Origin: Methylobacterium goesingense
GTDB lineage: Bacteria > Pseudomonadota > Alphaproteobacteria > Rhizobiales > Beijerinckiaceae
Direction: 5' to 3'
DNA: 41,558 nucleotides
Assembly (NCBI RefSeq): GCF_022179225.1
Contig: NZ_BPQL01000078.1
Location: 1 to 41,558 of the forward strand
In this document: one piece after another, positions 9,556-18,227 of the stretch
Layout of the letters: each line of letters starts with the position of its first letter
How positions within the stretch are numbered: position 1 is the stretch's first letter
Made by a program: the position numbers and the translations under genes
The notes under the pieces: model-generated
Seen by the model: only the letters and a program-made list of their open reading frames with translations
Databases searched by the model: none
What the model was told of the DNA's origin: nothing

Positions 9556-11460
9556 TCAGGCGCGTCTGGCGAAGGTGAGGGCGGCGTCCAGCGCGCCGTT
9601 CAGGGTGGTCACCAGGGCGTCGGCCGAGAGGGTGCGGCGCAGGCGGTCGATGGTGGCCGGATCGCGCTCGCGCCAGAACCCGACCAGCACCTTCACGCCC
9701 GGGATCGCCCGGCGCGCCTGGCGCACGTTGAGCCGGATCTGCGACAGGCTGACGGGCTCGAGGTAGGAGAAGCACACCAGGGCGATCCCCGAGAGGTCCT
9801 CCGGCGTCTCGCCCCGGCGCAGCTGGGCCATCGACATCACCTGCGCGGACAGGCCGTGCCGCCCGAGGATCTGGCCGAGCATCAGCGTCGCGGCCTCGTC
9901 GAAGGGGCCGCGGCTGGACACGCAGAGCACGGGCCGGGGGGCGCGCCAGCGCGCCGGAAGGTCGCCGGGGCTCAGCACCGTCGCGGCGACCTGCCGGTCC
10001 GGCCCGATGGCGTCGAAGGCCGCCGAGGTCTCGGAATTGCCCGCCGAAGCGCCGGAGCCTGTCCTGCGCTGGACCGGCAGCGCCCCGAGGCGGGACACGA
10101 CGGTGCGCAGGGCGGTGCCGACCTCGTCCTGCCGCGACCGGTCCAGGCTGCCGCGCGAGAGGTCCTCCTGCGCCATCAGGAGGCCAGCCAGCACGACCTC
10201 GTCGTAGTAGGTGACGAGGGCGCGGGCCTTCAGGAACAGCTGCCCCTGGTCGATGGCCTCGGCGGGGTCGCCCGCCAGCATGCGCTGGTAGAAGATCTCG
10301 GGCGGCGACAGGGCCGGGCGGTCTCCCAGGATCACGTCGAGATACCACAGCCTGTCGATGTGGCGGCCGAGCACCACGAGGCAGACGGTGATGGGAGTCG
10401 CCAGCACGAGGCCGATCGGCCCCCACAGGAAGGCCCAGAGGGTGGCGGCCAGGATCACCGCGATCGGCGAGAGGCCGGTGGAATGACCGTAGAGCAGGGG
10501 CTCGATCACGTGGCCGGCGATGGGCTCGACGACGAGGAACAGCGCCGCCGTGGCGATCACCATGCTCCAGCCGGGATCGACGGCGGCCGCCACGATGAGG
10601 GGTAGGAGGGCGCTGATCGCCGCGCCGATATAGGGCACGAACCGCATGATCGCGGCGAGCACCCCGAACAGGATCGGGTTCGGTACGCCGATCCACCACA
10701 GGCCGAGGCCGATCACCACGCCGAAGGCGATGTTGAGGACGAGCTGGGCGAGGAAGAACCGGCTCAACCGGGCCACCGCGTCGTCGATGGCCGCCGTGGT
10801 GCGGCGCAGGTCGCCGGAGCCAGCCAGCCGGATCGCGCGGTTCCGCAGGTCTTCCCGCTGCAGCAGGATGAAGATCGTGAAGATGAGGATCAGGCCCGTG
10901 GTGGCGAGCGGATGCAGGATCGGACCCGCGACGGCGCCGAGGGTGCCGAGCAGCCCCGCCTTGGCGGAGGCGATCTGCACGTGGAACGGATGGGCGGCGC
11001 TGCCGGCGGTCCCCTCGGGGATGGGCGTCTTCAGGTCCGGCTGAAGCTCGGCACTGAGGTCCTGCACCATGTCGACCATGCGGGAGAGCGTGCCGCTGCC
11101 GGCGGTGGCCTCCTTCAGTGATCCGATCTTCTCGCGCATGGTCACCTGATAGCGCGGCAGGTCGGAGGCGAGCTGCGCCGCCTCGTTGGCGATGAGCAGG
11201 GCGACCCCGAGCAGCGCCCCGAAGGCGGTCAGCACAACGACGAGCACGGCGATCGCCCGGGGAACCCGGATGCGGCGCAGGAGGCGCACGCCCGGCACGA
11301 GGACGAAACTGAGCAAGATCGCCAGGGTCACGGGCACGAAGATGTCGCGCCCGAGATAGAGCGCCGCCGCGATGGTGATGACGAGGAGACAAGAGGCCAG
11401 GGTCGTGAAGACCGGCATCGCCTGCCGCAGCAGGCGGGCGGTGATGGGATCGTCGCTCAT
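9556..11460 (-). CDS. AI-2E family transporter (PerM-like) with long C-terminal soluble region
   Basis: A 634-residue polytopic membrane protein. Residues ~15-100 and ~150-350 carry several hydrophobic segments in the pattern of the AI-2E/UPF0118 permease family, including the conserved PYIGAAIS and PIGLVLATPITV segments. After ~residue 360 it turns soluble, with a helical linker (PPEIFYQRMLAGDPAEA), then a region at ~500-634 with alternating strands and helices (VLCVSSRG, ALVCFSYLEP, VKVLVGFW) that looks like a Rossmann or B12-binding-like fold. The usual DxHxxG cobalamin motif is not visible. Family members move small solutes or AI-2, but substrates are mostly unproven. The upstream topology and ATG at 11460 look normal. 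Confidence 0.82.
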   Translation of the reverse strand: MSDDPITARLLRQAMPVFTTLASCLLVITIAAALYLGRDIFVPVTLAILLSFVLVPGVRLLRRIRVPRAIAVLVVVLTAFGALLGVALLIANEAAQLASDLPRYQVTMREKIGSLKEATAGSGTLSRMVDMVQDLSAELQPDLKTPIPEGTAGSAAHPFHVQIASAKAGLLGTLGAVAGPILHPLATTGLILIFTIFILLQREDLRNRAIRLAGSGDLRRTTAAIDDAVARLSRFFLAQLVLNIAFGVVIGLGLWWIGVPNPILFGVLAAIMRFVPYIGAAISALLPLIVAAAVDPGWSMVIATAALFLVVEPIAGHVIEPLLYGHSTGLSPIAVILAATLWAFLWGPIGLVLATPITVCLVVLGRHIDRLWYLDVILGDRPALSPPEIFYQRMLAGDPAEAIDQGQLFLKARALVTYYDEVVLAGLLMAQEDLSRGSLDRSRQDEVGTALRTVVSRLGALPVQRRTGSGASAGNSETSAAFDAIGPDRQVAATVLSPGDLPARWRAPRPVLCVSSRGPFDEAATLMLGQILGRHGLSAQVMSMAQLRRGETPEDLSGIALVCFSYLEPVSLSQIRLNVRQARRAIPGVKVLVGFWRERDPATIDRLRRTLSADALVTTLNGALDAALTFARRA

Positions 11461-11558
11461 GGAATGCTTCGGATCTCGTCAGGATGAGCGACGGGCACGG
11501 CCAACCCGCGACGCGTCGAACGGGCAGGGGCGTGGAACGCGGGTGGTCGGCGGCGTGG

Positions 11559-11942
11559 TCAGACGGCGGCGGGTGCCTGCGGCCCCACGGCGGCGTTGAT
11601 CTGCGTCAGCAGCTTGGAGAAATCCACGGGCTTGGGGTGGTAGTCGTTGCAGCCGGCCTGGATCGCCTTGTCGCGGTCGCCCGACATCGCGTGGGCGGTG
11701 AGCGCGATGATCGGGATGCCCTTGGTGTCGCTGCCGGATTTCAGCACGCGGGCCGCCGACCAGCCGTCCAGGATCGGCAGGTTCATGTCGAGCAGGATCA
11801 CGTCGGGCTGCCCGGTGCGCGCCTGCTGCACGCCGGATTCGCCGTCATGGGCGAGGATCACGTCGTAGCCGCGCCGCTTCAGCCGGCGGGACAGGAAGTC
11901 CCAGATCTCCTCGTGATCTTCCACCAGCAGGATTTTCGCCAT
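11559..11942 (-). CDS. Single-domain response regulator (CheY/DivK type)
   Basis: A 127-residue stand-alone receiver. Acidic residues E8/D9 lie near the first strand (LLVEDHEE). The phospho-acceptor is D52 (LLDMNLP), T82 follows (ALTAHA), and K104 sits in HPKPV. There is no output domain, so it must act by protein interaction, as DivK or CheY do. The nearest kinase genes are far away in this window, so its partner is unknown. The upstream 190 nt contain an 8-bp hairpin at 12023-12045. Confidence 0.9.
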   Translation of the reverse strand: MAKILLVEDHEEIWDFLSRRLKRRGYDVILAHDGESGVQQARTGQPDVILLDMNLPILDGWSAARVLKSGSDTKGIPIIALTAHAMSGDRDKAIQAGCNDYHPKPVDFSKLLTQINAAVGPQAPAAV

Positions 11943-12022
11943 TCGCCCTGAACCCCTCGAACGTCACCAGCCGCCTCGCCGCACGGCGCGTCGCGCGCAT
12001 CGCGGCCAGACCCGGGCTGGCT

Positions 12023-12045
12023 CCCGAGCAAGACACGTGCTCGGG
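12023..12045 (-). terminator. Hairpin between small membrane gene and response regulator
   Basis: An 8-bp inverted repeat (CCCGAGCA with TGCTCGGG) and 7-nt loop lie about 90 nt past the stop of the small membrane gene and 80 nt before the response regulator start. No T-tract. It may separate the two transcripts or lie in the leader of the regulator mRNA. Confidence 0.35.
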
Positions 12046-12135
12046 CCGTGCTGTGAACGCACGACCGGCCGGAACGGTCCATGGCATTCCAGCCGATCCG
12101 GCGACAGGCACATAACCCTGTGATGCCCGCGACAC

Positions 12136-12342
12136 TTAGGGCGGGTCGAGCCGGGTTTTCGGCCGGGCGTCGCTCAACGGGCCGGAGGTGCCGGGCAGGA
12201 GGCCGCTATCCTGCATCCAGAGCATCAGCATGATGGTGGCGACGAGTGTGGCGAAGGAGGCGAGGCGCCCGAGATGCCTGCGCCGGACCACCATCAGCAC
12301 GAAGGTCGCCAGGAGGACGAGGAGCAGGACGAGGAACAGCAT
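12136..12342 (-). CDS. Small membrane protein, unknown function
   Basis: A 68-residue product with two hydrophobic segments: one at the extreme N-terminus (residues ~1-18, Leu/Val-rich), and a second at ~30-43. A basic RRRHLGR loop lies between, and a short Pro-rich tail follows. The frame extends 72 codons further upstream, but that part is Arg/Pro-rich and overlaps the promoter region of the divergent dehydrogenase, so the internal ATG at 12342 is used. No good Shine-Dalgarno was found. I do not recognise the family. Confidence 0.55.
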   Translation of the reverse strand: MLFLVLLLVLLATFVLMVVRRRHLGRLASFATLVATIMLMLWMQDSGLLPGTSGPLSDARPKTRLDPP

Positions 12343-12548
12343 GCGGGGGACCAGCCTTTTCGCCCGGTGAGTCCGTGGCCAACGGGGGGCGGCTCCGCCC
12401 GTTCCCGCGCGCCGCGTCCGCAGGGAACAAGGCCGCGACCGCCGACCTTCTCGTGGCGGGTGCCCGGGTCGCGGCGTCCCACATTCCTCACAGACCGCCC
12501 CGGAGCGCCGGGCGTCGCGATCCGACGCCCGCCGGATGGAGATTCGCG

Positions 12549-13721
12549 ATGAAGGCATTGTGCTGGCACGGCAAGGGCGACATCCGCTGCGATACGGTCC
12601 CGGACCCGCGGATCGAGGATGCCCGCGACGTCATCATCAAGGTGACGTCCTGCGCGATCTGCGGCTCCGATCTCCACCTGATGGACGGGCAGATGCCCAC
12701 CATGGAATCGGGCGACGTGCTCGGCCATGAGTTCATGGGCGAGGTGGTCGAGGTCGGGAGCGGCTTCACCAAATTCCGCAAGGGCGACCGCATCGTCGTG
12801 CCCTTCAACATCAATTGCGGCGAATGCCGCCAGTGCCGGCTCGGCAACTGGTCGGTCTGCCAGCGCTCCAACCGCAACGCCGCGATGGCCGCCGCCCAGT
12901 TCGGCTACACCACGGCGGGCCTGTTCGGGTATTCGCACATCACCGGCGGCTACGCCGGGGGACAGGCCGAGTACGTACGCGTGCCCATGGCCGACGTCGC
13001 CCCGATGAAGGTGCCGGACGGCATGGACGACGAGTCGGTCCTGTTCCTCACCGACATCCTGCCCACCGGCTGGCAGGGCGCCGAGCATTGCGAGATCCAG
13101 GGCGGCGAGATCATCGCGGTCTGGGGTGCCGGGCCCGTCGGCCTGTTCGCGATCCAATCCGCCAAGATCATGGGCGCCGAGCGCATCATCGCCATCGAGA
13201 CCGTGCCCGAGCGCATCGCGCTGGCCCAAAAATACGGCGCCACCGACGTCATCGACTTCATGAAGGAGGACGTGTTCGAGCGCATCAAGGAGATCAGCAA
13301 GGGCGAGGGTGCCGATGCGGTCATCGACTGCGTGGGCATGGAGGCCACCGCCGGCCACGGCATCGCCGGGGTCCTCAGCACCTTGCAGGAGAAACTCACC
13401 TCCACCGAGCGCCCCTATGTGCTGGCCGAAGCGATCAAGGCCGTGCGCCCTTGCGGCATCGTCTCGGTGCCCGGGGTCTATGGCGGACCGGTGCCGGTCA
13501 ACATGGGCTCGATCGTGCAGAAGGGCCTGACCCTGAAGAGCGGGCAGACCCACGTGAAGCGCTACCTCGAGACCCTGACGAAGCTGATCCAGGAAGGCCG
13601 GTTCGACATGACCTCGCTGATCACGCACCGCTCCACCAACCTCGCCGACGGCCCCGAACTCTACAAGACCTTCCGCGACAAGAAGGACGGCTGCGTGAAA
13701 GTGGTCTTCCATCCGAACTGA
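12549..13721 (+). CDS. Zinc-dependent alcohol dehydrogenase, formaldehyde-dehydrogenase-like
   Basis: A 390-residue MDR-family NAD-dependent dehydrogenase. Catalytic zinc ligands are C38 (AICGSD) and H60/E61 (GHEF). The structural zinc loop has C90, C93, C96 and C104. The Rossmann fingerprint is WGAGPVGL. The insert after the structural loop and the length match the FDH_like subfamily (glutathione-independent formaldehyde or aldehyde dismutase-like) rather than simple ethanol dehydrogenases. It would oxidise an alcohol or formaldehyde adduct in the cytoplasm; the true substrate is not shown by sequence. GGATGGAG lies 8 nt before the ATG at 12549. The gene stands alone, followed by a strong hairpin. 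Confidence 0.88.
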   Translation: MKALCWHGKGDIRCDTVPDPRIEDARDVIIKVTSCAICGSDLHLMDGQMPTMESGDVLGHEFMGEVVEVGSGFTKFRKGDRIVVPFNINCGECRQCRLGNWSVCQRSNRNAAMAAAQFGYTTAGLFGYSHITGGYAGGQAEYVRVPMADVAPMKVPDGMDDESVLFLTDILPTGWQGAEHCEIQGGEIIAVWGAGPVGLFAIQSAKIMGAERIIAIETVPERIALAQKYGATDVIDFMKEDVFERIKEISKGEGADAVIDCVGMEATAGHGIAGVLSTLQEKLTSTERPYVLAEAIKAVRPCGIVSVPGVYGGPVPVNMGSIVQKGLTLKSGQTHVKRYLETLTKLIQEGRFDMTSLITHRSTNLADGPELYKTFRDKKDGCVKVVFHPN

Positions 13722-13755
13722 GCCGGATCGGGCTGGGCCTGGAACGGGACCCGTT

Positions 13756-13791
13756 CGCCGGTCGATCGCGCGGCCGGGCGATCGACCGGCG
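13756..13791 (+). terminator. Strong hairpin after the alcohol dehydrogenase
   Basis: Positions 13758-13769 pair perfectly with 13778-13789, and the stem extends two more pairs outward, giving 14 bp with an 8-nt loop. It starts 35 nt after the dehydrogenase stop. No T-run follows, which is common in GC-rich genomes. Confidence 0.6.
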
Positions 13792-13879
13792 GGAACTGGA
13801 TCGTTCATGATCCGGGTTCTGCTGCGCCCGAGCCCGAAGTCCATTGCGGGCCGGGCCAAGCATCCGCTAAAGCCGGAGC

Positions 13880-14071
13880 ATGTCAGACTTGGAAATACTC
13901 CTTGACCGCCTCAAGGATGCTCAGCGTACGCTCATCGTCGAGGCGGCGAAGATCGCCATGCTACCGCCGGACAGCATGCTGCGGCGCGTGGCGGACCTCG
14001 AAAACACGATCGCGGCCGTCGAGGCGTTGATCGAGGAGCAGGCCCCGCGCCGTGGCCGCGCCGCGGAGTGA
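13880..14071 (+). CDS. Small hypothetical protein, predicted helical
   Basis: A 63-residue acidic/amphipathic protein (MSDLEILLDRLKDAQRTL...) that reads as two helices with heptad-like leucines and an Arg-rich end. Codon use matches the genome. The stop overlaps the next gene by 20 nt, suggesting translational coupling. I do not recognise the family. Confidence 0.65.
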   Translation: MSDLEILLDRLKDAQRTLIVEAAKIAMLPPDSMLRRVADLENTIAAVEALIEEQAPRRGRAAE

Positions 14072-14399
14072 GGCTGGCCTGCCCCCGGTGACGCCGGACG
14101 GGCGCTACCTCGTGGTGCGCGGACGGCTTTGGCGCCGGACCCGCCCGGACCTTGCACCCGCCGACCGCGAAACCCTCGTGACGGCCCTGATGGAGGCCCG
14201 CCGCGCCGTGAAGGCCGCCACGGCGGGGGACGCGGACGCACTCGCGGGCGCCCGTCGCGCCGTCGACGCCGCCAAGCGGGGCCTCGGAGAGCGTGGCCCC
14301 GTCTGGTGGGATGATGGCGCCCCCGACCTCAACCGGCACATGGCCCGCAACACGCCCTACGCCGCCTGGTTCGCGGACCAGAAAGATGCGGCGGGATAA
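14052..14399 (+). CDS. Hypothetical protein
   Basis: A 115-residue basic protein starting at GTG, with a short N-terminal segment DGRYLVVRGRLWRRTRP, a helical central part rich in Ala/Arg, and a conserved-looking end (WWDDGAPDLNRHMARNTPYA). It overlaps the preceding small gene by 20 nt in another frame, so the two are likely one transcript. The DGRY-VVRGRLWR opening resembles small conserved hypotheticals of Methylobacteriaceae. Function unknown. Confidence 0.65.
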   Translation: MAAPRSEAGLPPVTPDGRYLVVRGRLWRRTRPDLAPADRETLVTALMEARRAVKAATAGDADALAGARRAVDAAKRGLGERGPVWWDDGAPDLNRHMARNTPYAAWFADQKDAAG

Positions 14400-14763
14400 C
14401 GCGCCGACTGGACCGGCGGACCGGGTTCGCCTATATCGAAGCTGCGGTTGATGACCGGTTCGTAATAACGTTTCAGGACCCGGAGGGCAGTACTCCGGCG
14501 CCTCCACCACGAGCTCACGGGCGTCCGTGCCGGTGAGCTTCTGATGGGGGCGAAATAGGATCGACTGGGCGGTAAAGGGATCGCGAGTTCGCTTTCACTT
14601 CGGTGCAAGACGATGCGGCTGTCGGTAAGGACTCGACCGGTTCGACGCAGGTAACCCCTGTTTCGAGCATTTGGCCAAAACTCTAAATGCCAACGATAAC
14701 GTTGTCATGGATGCCCGCCTCGCGGCGTAAGCATCTTGCGGTAGGGTAACCGTCGAAACAGAA

Positions 14764-14783
14764 CCCGGAGCTTCGGCTCCGGG
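14764..14783 (+). terminator. UUCG-tetraloop hairpin
   Basis: An 8-bp stem CCCGGAGC/GCTCCGGG closes a UUCG tetraloop, an exceptionally stable RNA hairpin, followed by ACCCACCTTT. It lies 365 nt after the nearest plus-strand gene, so it may end an unannotated small RNA. Confidence 0.5.
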
Positions 14784-14876
14784 ACCCACCTTTCCCGACA
14801 ATTTCAAATCTCCCGAGCGACCCGCGATGCGGGGCCTTCGCGACGTGGAGTCATGCCGTCCGCGCCGGCGACGTGA

Positions 14877-14913
14877 GAAAGCCCCGGGGCCGATCGGGCC
14901 CCGGGGCTTCTCG
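14877..14913 (-). terminator. Terminator of the stress-protein gene
   Basis: AAGCCCCGGGGCC pairs with GGCCCCGGGGCTT around a 5-nt loop. A further GAG/CTC pair lies outside a one-base bulge. It is followed on the minus strand by TTTCTC. It lies about 40 nt past the stop at 14956 and is a convincing intrinsic terminator for that gene. Confidence 0.8.
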
Positions 14914-14955
14914 TTTCGTATCGCTCGCGCCCGCTATTCGGACGGCGCCCCGCCC

Positions 14956-15630
14956 TTAGACGGGGGTGTTCGGGTAGGCGCGCACGCGGTTGCGGCCCTC
15001 GACGGTGCCGCCCAGCGCGTTGCCGGGAATCGCGTCCGGCGAGGTGGCGGCGGCGGCCTGCGGAGCGGTCCAACCCTCGGCGCGCCAGTTCTGCGCCCGC
15101 TCGTCGACGTCGATCGAGCCGTGCTCCTCCAGGATGTCCATGACCCGGGCCGCGTGAGCATCGTCTGCCCGGACCGTCACGAGGGTACCGCCCCGGCGCA
15201 CGCCCTCGCTGTAGGTCTGGGCGTCGCTCTCGCTGAGCCCGGCGCCCGTGAGGCCACCGGCCAGGCCACCGGCGGCGGCACCGATGCCCGCACCCGTCAC
15301 GGTCGCCACGAGCCAGCCCGCCGCCACCACCGGGCCGACACCCGGGATGGCGAGGAGGCCGAGGCCCGTGAGCAGGCCGGCCGCGCCGCCCAGGACCGTG
15401 CCGACGGTGGCGCCGGCACCGGCGCCGCTGGAGGCCTTCTCGGTCGTGTCGTGGTGGCCGGTGCCGCCGACCGCGTTCGTGGTGTTCAGGCGGCCGGCGT
15501 GCCGGTCGCCCTCGTTGCTGCTCACGATGCTGATGTCGGCGTGGGGAATGCCCGCCGCCTCGAGCTTGCCGACGGCGGTGCTGGCGGCGTCGTAATCGTC
15601 GTAGAGGGCGGTGATGGTCTGGTGGGCCAT
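14956..15630 (-). CDS. General stress protein with YflT-like N-terminus and glycine-zipper core
   Basis: A 224-residue protein. Residues ~4-45 (TITALYDDYDAASTAVGKLE, then AAGIPHADISIV) match the start of the YflT/general stress 17M domain. The middle (~75-135) is a Gly/Ala-rich hydrophobic zipper (GAGAGATVGTVLGGAAG...) able to insert in a membrane. Next comes a ferredoxin-like second half with GTLVTVRADDAHAARVMDILE. The rest is a charged tail. Such proteins are usually induced by general stress, but no sigma-EcfG promoter was assigned here. AGGAG lies 8 nt before the ATG. Confidence 0.82.
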   Translation of the reverse strand: MAHQTITALYDDYDAASTAVGKLEAAGIPHADISIVSSNEGDRHAGRLNTTNAVGGTGHHDTTEKASSGAGAGATVGTVLGGAAGLLTGLGLLAIPGVGPVVAAGWLVATVTGAGIGAAAGGLAGGLTGAGLSESDAQTYSEGVRRGGTLVTVRADDAHAARVMDILEEHGSIDVDERAQNWRAEGWTAPQAAAATSPDAIPGNALGGTVEGRNRVRAYPNTPV

Positions 15631-15673
15631 AGGATGCTCCTGTTCGCGAAGGTCGCTTCGGTTTCGGAATCCG

Positions 15674-16060
15674 TTACTGGGCGGCGACGTTGCCCTTGAA
15701 ATCGACGCCGACCTTGACCGGCTTTCCGTTGAGCACCGCGTCGCCGCGCCAGATGCCCTTGTCGTCCTTGGTCAGGCCCTTGATGTCCTTGTAACCGGCC
15801 TCGGTCAGGCGGTGATGCGTCTGCGCCTCGGTGAAGCTGTTGGCGCCTTCCTCGAGCTTGGCATGCGCTGCCGCCTGCGTGGTGGCGGGCTTCGTGGCGT
15901 CCGGCTTGTCGGTGTTGGGGCGGGTGACCGCCTCCTGGCCGCCGGAATTCGCGCTGGATTTCGCGTCCGGGGCCGGGGTCCCGGTAACGGTGGTCTGGGC
16001 GAAGGCCGGGCTCGCGCCGAGGAGCGACAGAAGGGCGAGGGTGGTCAGGGACCGTTTCAC
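15674..16060 (-). CDS. Small exported protein with PepSY-like C-terminus
   Basis: A 128-residue protein with a clear Sec signal peptide (residues 1-22, ending ...SPAFA|QT). A Thr/Ala/Asp-rich linker follows, then a ~45-residue domain (HHRLTEAGYKDIKGLTKDD, ending in VKVGVDFKGNVAAQ) of the kind seen in small periplasmic PepSY-like proteins. Start is GTG at 16060, decided by AAGGAG 7-9 nt upstream. The open frame continues far upstream across the tRNA, which cannot be coding. Function unknown. Confidence 0.78.
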   Translation of the reverse strand: MKRSLTTLALLSLLGASPAFAQTTVTGTPAPDAKSSANSGGQEAVTRPNTDKPDATKPATTQAAAHAKLEEGANSFTEAQTHHRLTEAGYKDIKGLTKDDKGIWRGDAVLNGKPVKVGVDFKGNVAAQ

Positions 16061-16523
16061 GGCATTCTCCTTGGGGTATCGCGACGGATGAAAGTCCCTC
16101 TCAATCTCGCGAGACCGCAAAGCGTTCCAAGCTGTGCCAACGAACAAAAACGCCGGGCGAGCCAAGCTTTGCCCGCCCGTCGGTTGTTCCGAAAAAACGT
16201 GACAGATATCGCAAGATGAATCGCGCTCCGCGAGTTGCTCTGCAACACGGTCGATCTTTTCGCGACGGACAGGTTTCCTGCAGACACCCAGCTCTGGACG
16301 TTCCAGCCGTGTTTCAAAACCTTCATCCGCCGAACGCGGCCGCGATCGCCAACGGGCGTCCCGCCGGACCGGCGACAGCGCGCCGTGCGCAGCGCCGAGG
16401 CAGGCCGGCCCCATCTGGCGAGCCGGCGTGAAAAACTTGTCCGGCCAGGGTTGCCAGCGCAAAAAGGAGCCTCTAAACACCCGCTCACACCGGGGCGGCG
16501 GCAACGAGCCACCCGGTCGAAGG

Positions 16524-16599
16524 CGCCCGTAGCTCAGCTGGATAGAGCACCAGACTACGAATCTGGGGGTCAGAGGTTCGAATCCTTTCGGGCGCGCCA
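16524..16599 (+). tRNA. tRNA-Arg (anticodon ACG)
   Basis: The acceptor stem GCGCCCG (16524-16530) pairs with CGGGCGC (16589-16595). The D-arm is AGCTCAGCTGGATAGAGC. The anticodon stem CCAGA/TCTGG closes loop CTACGAA, giving anticodon ACG, which reads CGN arginine codons after inosine modification. The T-arm contains GGTTCGAATCC. Discriminator G and an encoded CCA end the gene. Confidence 0.97.
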
Positions 16600-16820
16600 A
16601 TACTCAGCTTGGTTTCCAGACCGGCTTGAATGATCAGGGGTAACGCTGTGGGTCACAGCGCAGGCACCCTGAACCTTCCAAGATAATTCGTAGATCGTTC
16701 GCGGTTCTGCTTTGCTCGCACACGCAACCAGACCGTCATGAGCGGTCGGCTTGGGCGCACAAACCGCCCGGCCGAGCGTTACCACTCGCAAGTCTGAATT
16801 GGCCCGCGAGAGGTAATGGA

Positions 16821-16994
16821 ATGACGCCACGGACAGCCGCGATCGTTGCTGGCGCCGGCTGTGCTCTGATCGGGCCTGCCACGGCTCGGGCCTTCGCGGG
16901 CTCGCCAACGGATGAACTGGTCCTGTCGCTGATCATCGCCGGTTCGGTTCTGACGACCACGCTGATCCTCGGCCTGCGATCGCGGGACGAGTGA
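16821..16994 (+). CDS. Small membrane protein, unknown
   Basis: A 57-residue frame with an N-terminal hydrophobic segment (AAIVAGAGCALIGPATARAFA, signal-like), a short polar stretch SPTDE, and a second hydrophobic segment (LVLSLIIAGSVLTTTLILGL) ending in RSRDE. GAGAGG lies about 9 nt before the ATG. The composition is membrane-like and supports a real gene, but no homology could be tested. Confidence 0.5.
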   Translation: MTPRTAAIVAGAGCALIGPATARAFAGSPTDELVLSLIIAGSVLTTTLILGLRSRDE

Positions 16995-17854
16995 TGCCGA
17001 TGCCGCCGGGGGCGCGGCATCTGAGCGCCGTGGCGAACGAACGGCATGGGGCGGGACTTTCCTGCGTGTCGGTCCGAGGATCGACCGTCCACGCCCCCTA
17101 TGCTCGGCTTCCCCCCGTTTCCGGGCGGGCGTGGACGACATCGCAGTCCGCTCATGCGGTCAGAGTTGCAGGTCTCTATCGTCGCAACGCAGCCAGACCG
17201 ACCGGCGCTCCTGAGGCTCGGGCGCGCCGAGTGACGGTTCAGCGTCGGCAACCGGCGCCCTCTCGGGATCATCACTTGCCGCGTCGAAGGCGAGATCCGC
17301 CAGCGCTCGAACGCCTCGCGGCGGAACGGTCGTGCCCTGGAGACGCCCTCAGGCGGCGAACCGGACGAGGTTGCTCGTCGGATCAGCCCCAGCCCTTCAC
17401 GTGATGCTCGATCGCGTCGCGATGCTCTTCAAGCTCAGCAGGCGGGCTGCCCTAGCACTGAGCATAGCAGCGTGCTCGCCTCATGCGCCAGGCGGGGAGT
17501 GGGCGTTCGGCGGACGCCCTGCCGCGTCAGGGCCGGCGTCAGGATCAACGCCGAATGCCTTCGCCGGAGCCACGATGGTTGTTCGCGGCCCCGCAGCCGT
17601 CCAGCGCCGCAACCTCGCCCCTGGAGGCATTGGCCATTACCTTGAGGGATCTGGCCGACGAATCGGTAAGGTTGTCGCTCAAAAACACTGCAGGCCCACG
17701 ATCCTAAGCCGGAAAACGACTTTTCAAGCGTGGCCGTTCGAATAGGTTGTATCGGCGGCGCGGGGGTTGTGGGCGCGGAGATCCAGTCGCCGAATGCCTC
17801 TCCGCACTGGCCCGGGAGGTCGTTCGCAAACCTCTGAGCCTTCCTACGATCGGG
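16995..17854. other. Gene-poor region after tRNA-Arg
   Basis: About 860 nt with no convincing gene. Several short frames on both strands have coding-like fragments (for example minus-strand codons around 17165-17330 and plus-strand codons around 17620-17700), but none has a good start and ribosome site. This may be decayed coding sequence between the tRNA and the exported protein/protease pair. Confidence 0.45.
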
Positions 17855-18202
17855 ATGCTTTCGGTGAACGCTTCAAAATATGTTCTCAGCGCCGTCGCGG
17901 CGGCTCTCATCGGTTGCACCGCAGGTGTGCCGCGCGCATCGGCGGGCCCGCTGGACGGCCTTGCCGGCGGCGCGATCGGCTTCGCCCTGGGTGCCATGGT
18001 GGCTGCGCCGCGGCACGCATACTACGCTCCGCGGACGCGACGCGTCATCGTCTATCGGAACCGTCCGTCCCGCCGCCACGTCGCATCCGCCCCGGTTCGT
18101 CGGAATGCCGGGCCGTTGCAGGGCGGCGCGGCCATCAGCACCGCATCCGACCCGTTCGCAGGATCGAGCACCGCACGGCCGATTCCCGTCAGCGGCCGCT
18201 GA
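17855..18202 (+). CDS. Small exported glycine-zipper protein
   Basis: A 115-residue protein. Residues ~1-30 form a signal peptide (SKYVLSAVAAALIGCTAGVP, then RASA). A glycine-zipper segment (GPLDGLAGGAIGFALGAMVA) follows, then a basic Tyr/Arg-rich part (RHAYYAPRTRRVIVYRNRP) of the sort common in small rhizobial outer-membrane or periplasmic proteins. A Cys in the signal region (C21 in IGCTAG) may make it a lipoprotein. It ends 25 nt before the serine protease gene and is probably cotranscribed with it. The upstream 36 in-frame codons lack signal character. Confidence 0.6.
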   Translation: MLSVNASKYVLSAVAAALIGCTAGVPRASAGPLDGLAGGAIGFALGAMVAAPRHAYYAPRTRRVIVYRNRPSRRHVASAPVRRNAGPLQGGAAISTASDPFAGSSTARPIPVSGR

Positions 18203-18227
18203 GACCATCGGGAAGGTTCTTACCGTC

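Larger units (their letters stand above)
14400..14955. other. Intergenic region with two hairpins
   Basis: Apart from the two hairpins listed separately, no convincing gene is visible on either strand. The short open frames here lack ribosome sites and coding-like composition. The stretch is less GC-rich around 14600-14720 than its surroundings. It could hold a small RNA ending at the UUCG hairpin. Confidence 0.5.

Noticed and set aside
6401..9766. 1121-codon plus-strand frame antisense to topA
   Set aside because: topA motifs (TOPRIM, catalytic Tyr, zinc finger) are on the other strand.
16061..16600. Upstream extension of the small exported protein across the tRNA
   Set aside because: It would translate the tRNA complement, a well-known artefact (ARPKGFEPLTP-type start). 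A GTG with a ribosome site at 16060 is better.
17404..17745. Plus-strand frame with a hydrophobic start
   Set aside because: Begins like a signal peptide, but no good ribosome site exists and the rest is not protein-like. Left as part of the gene-poor region.
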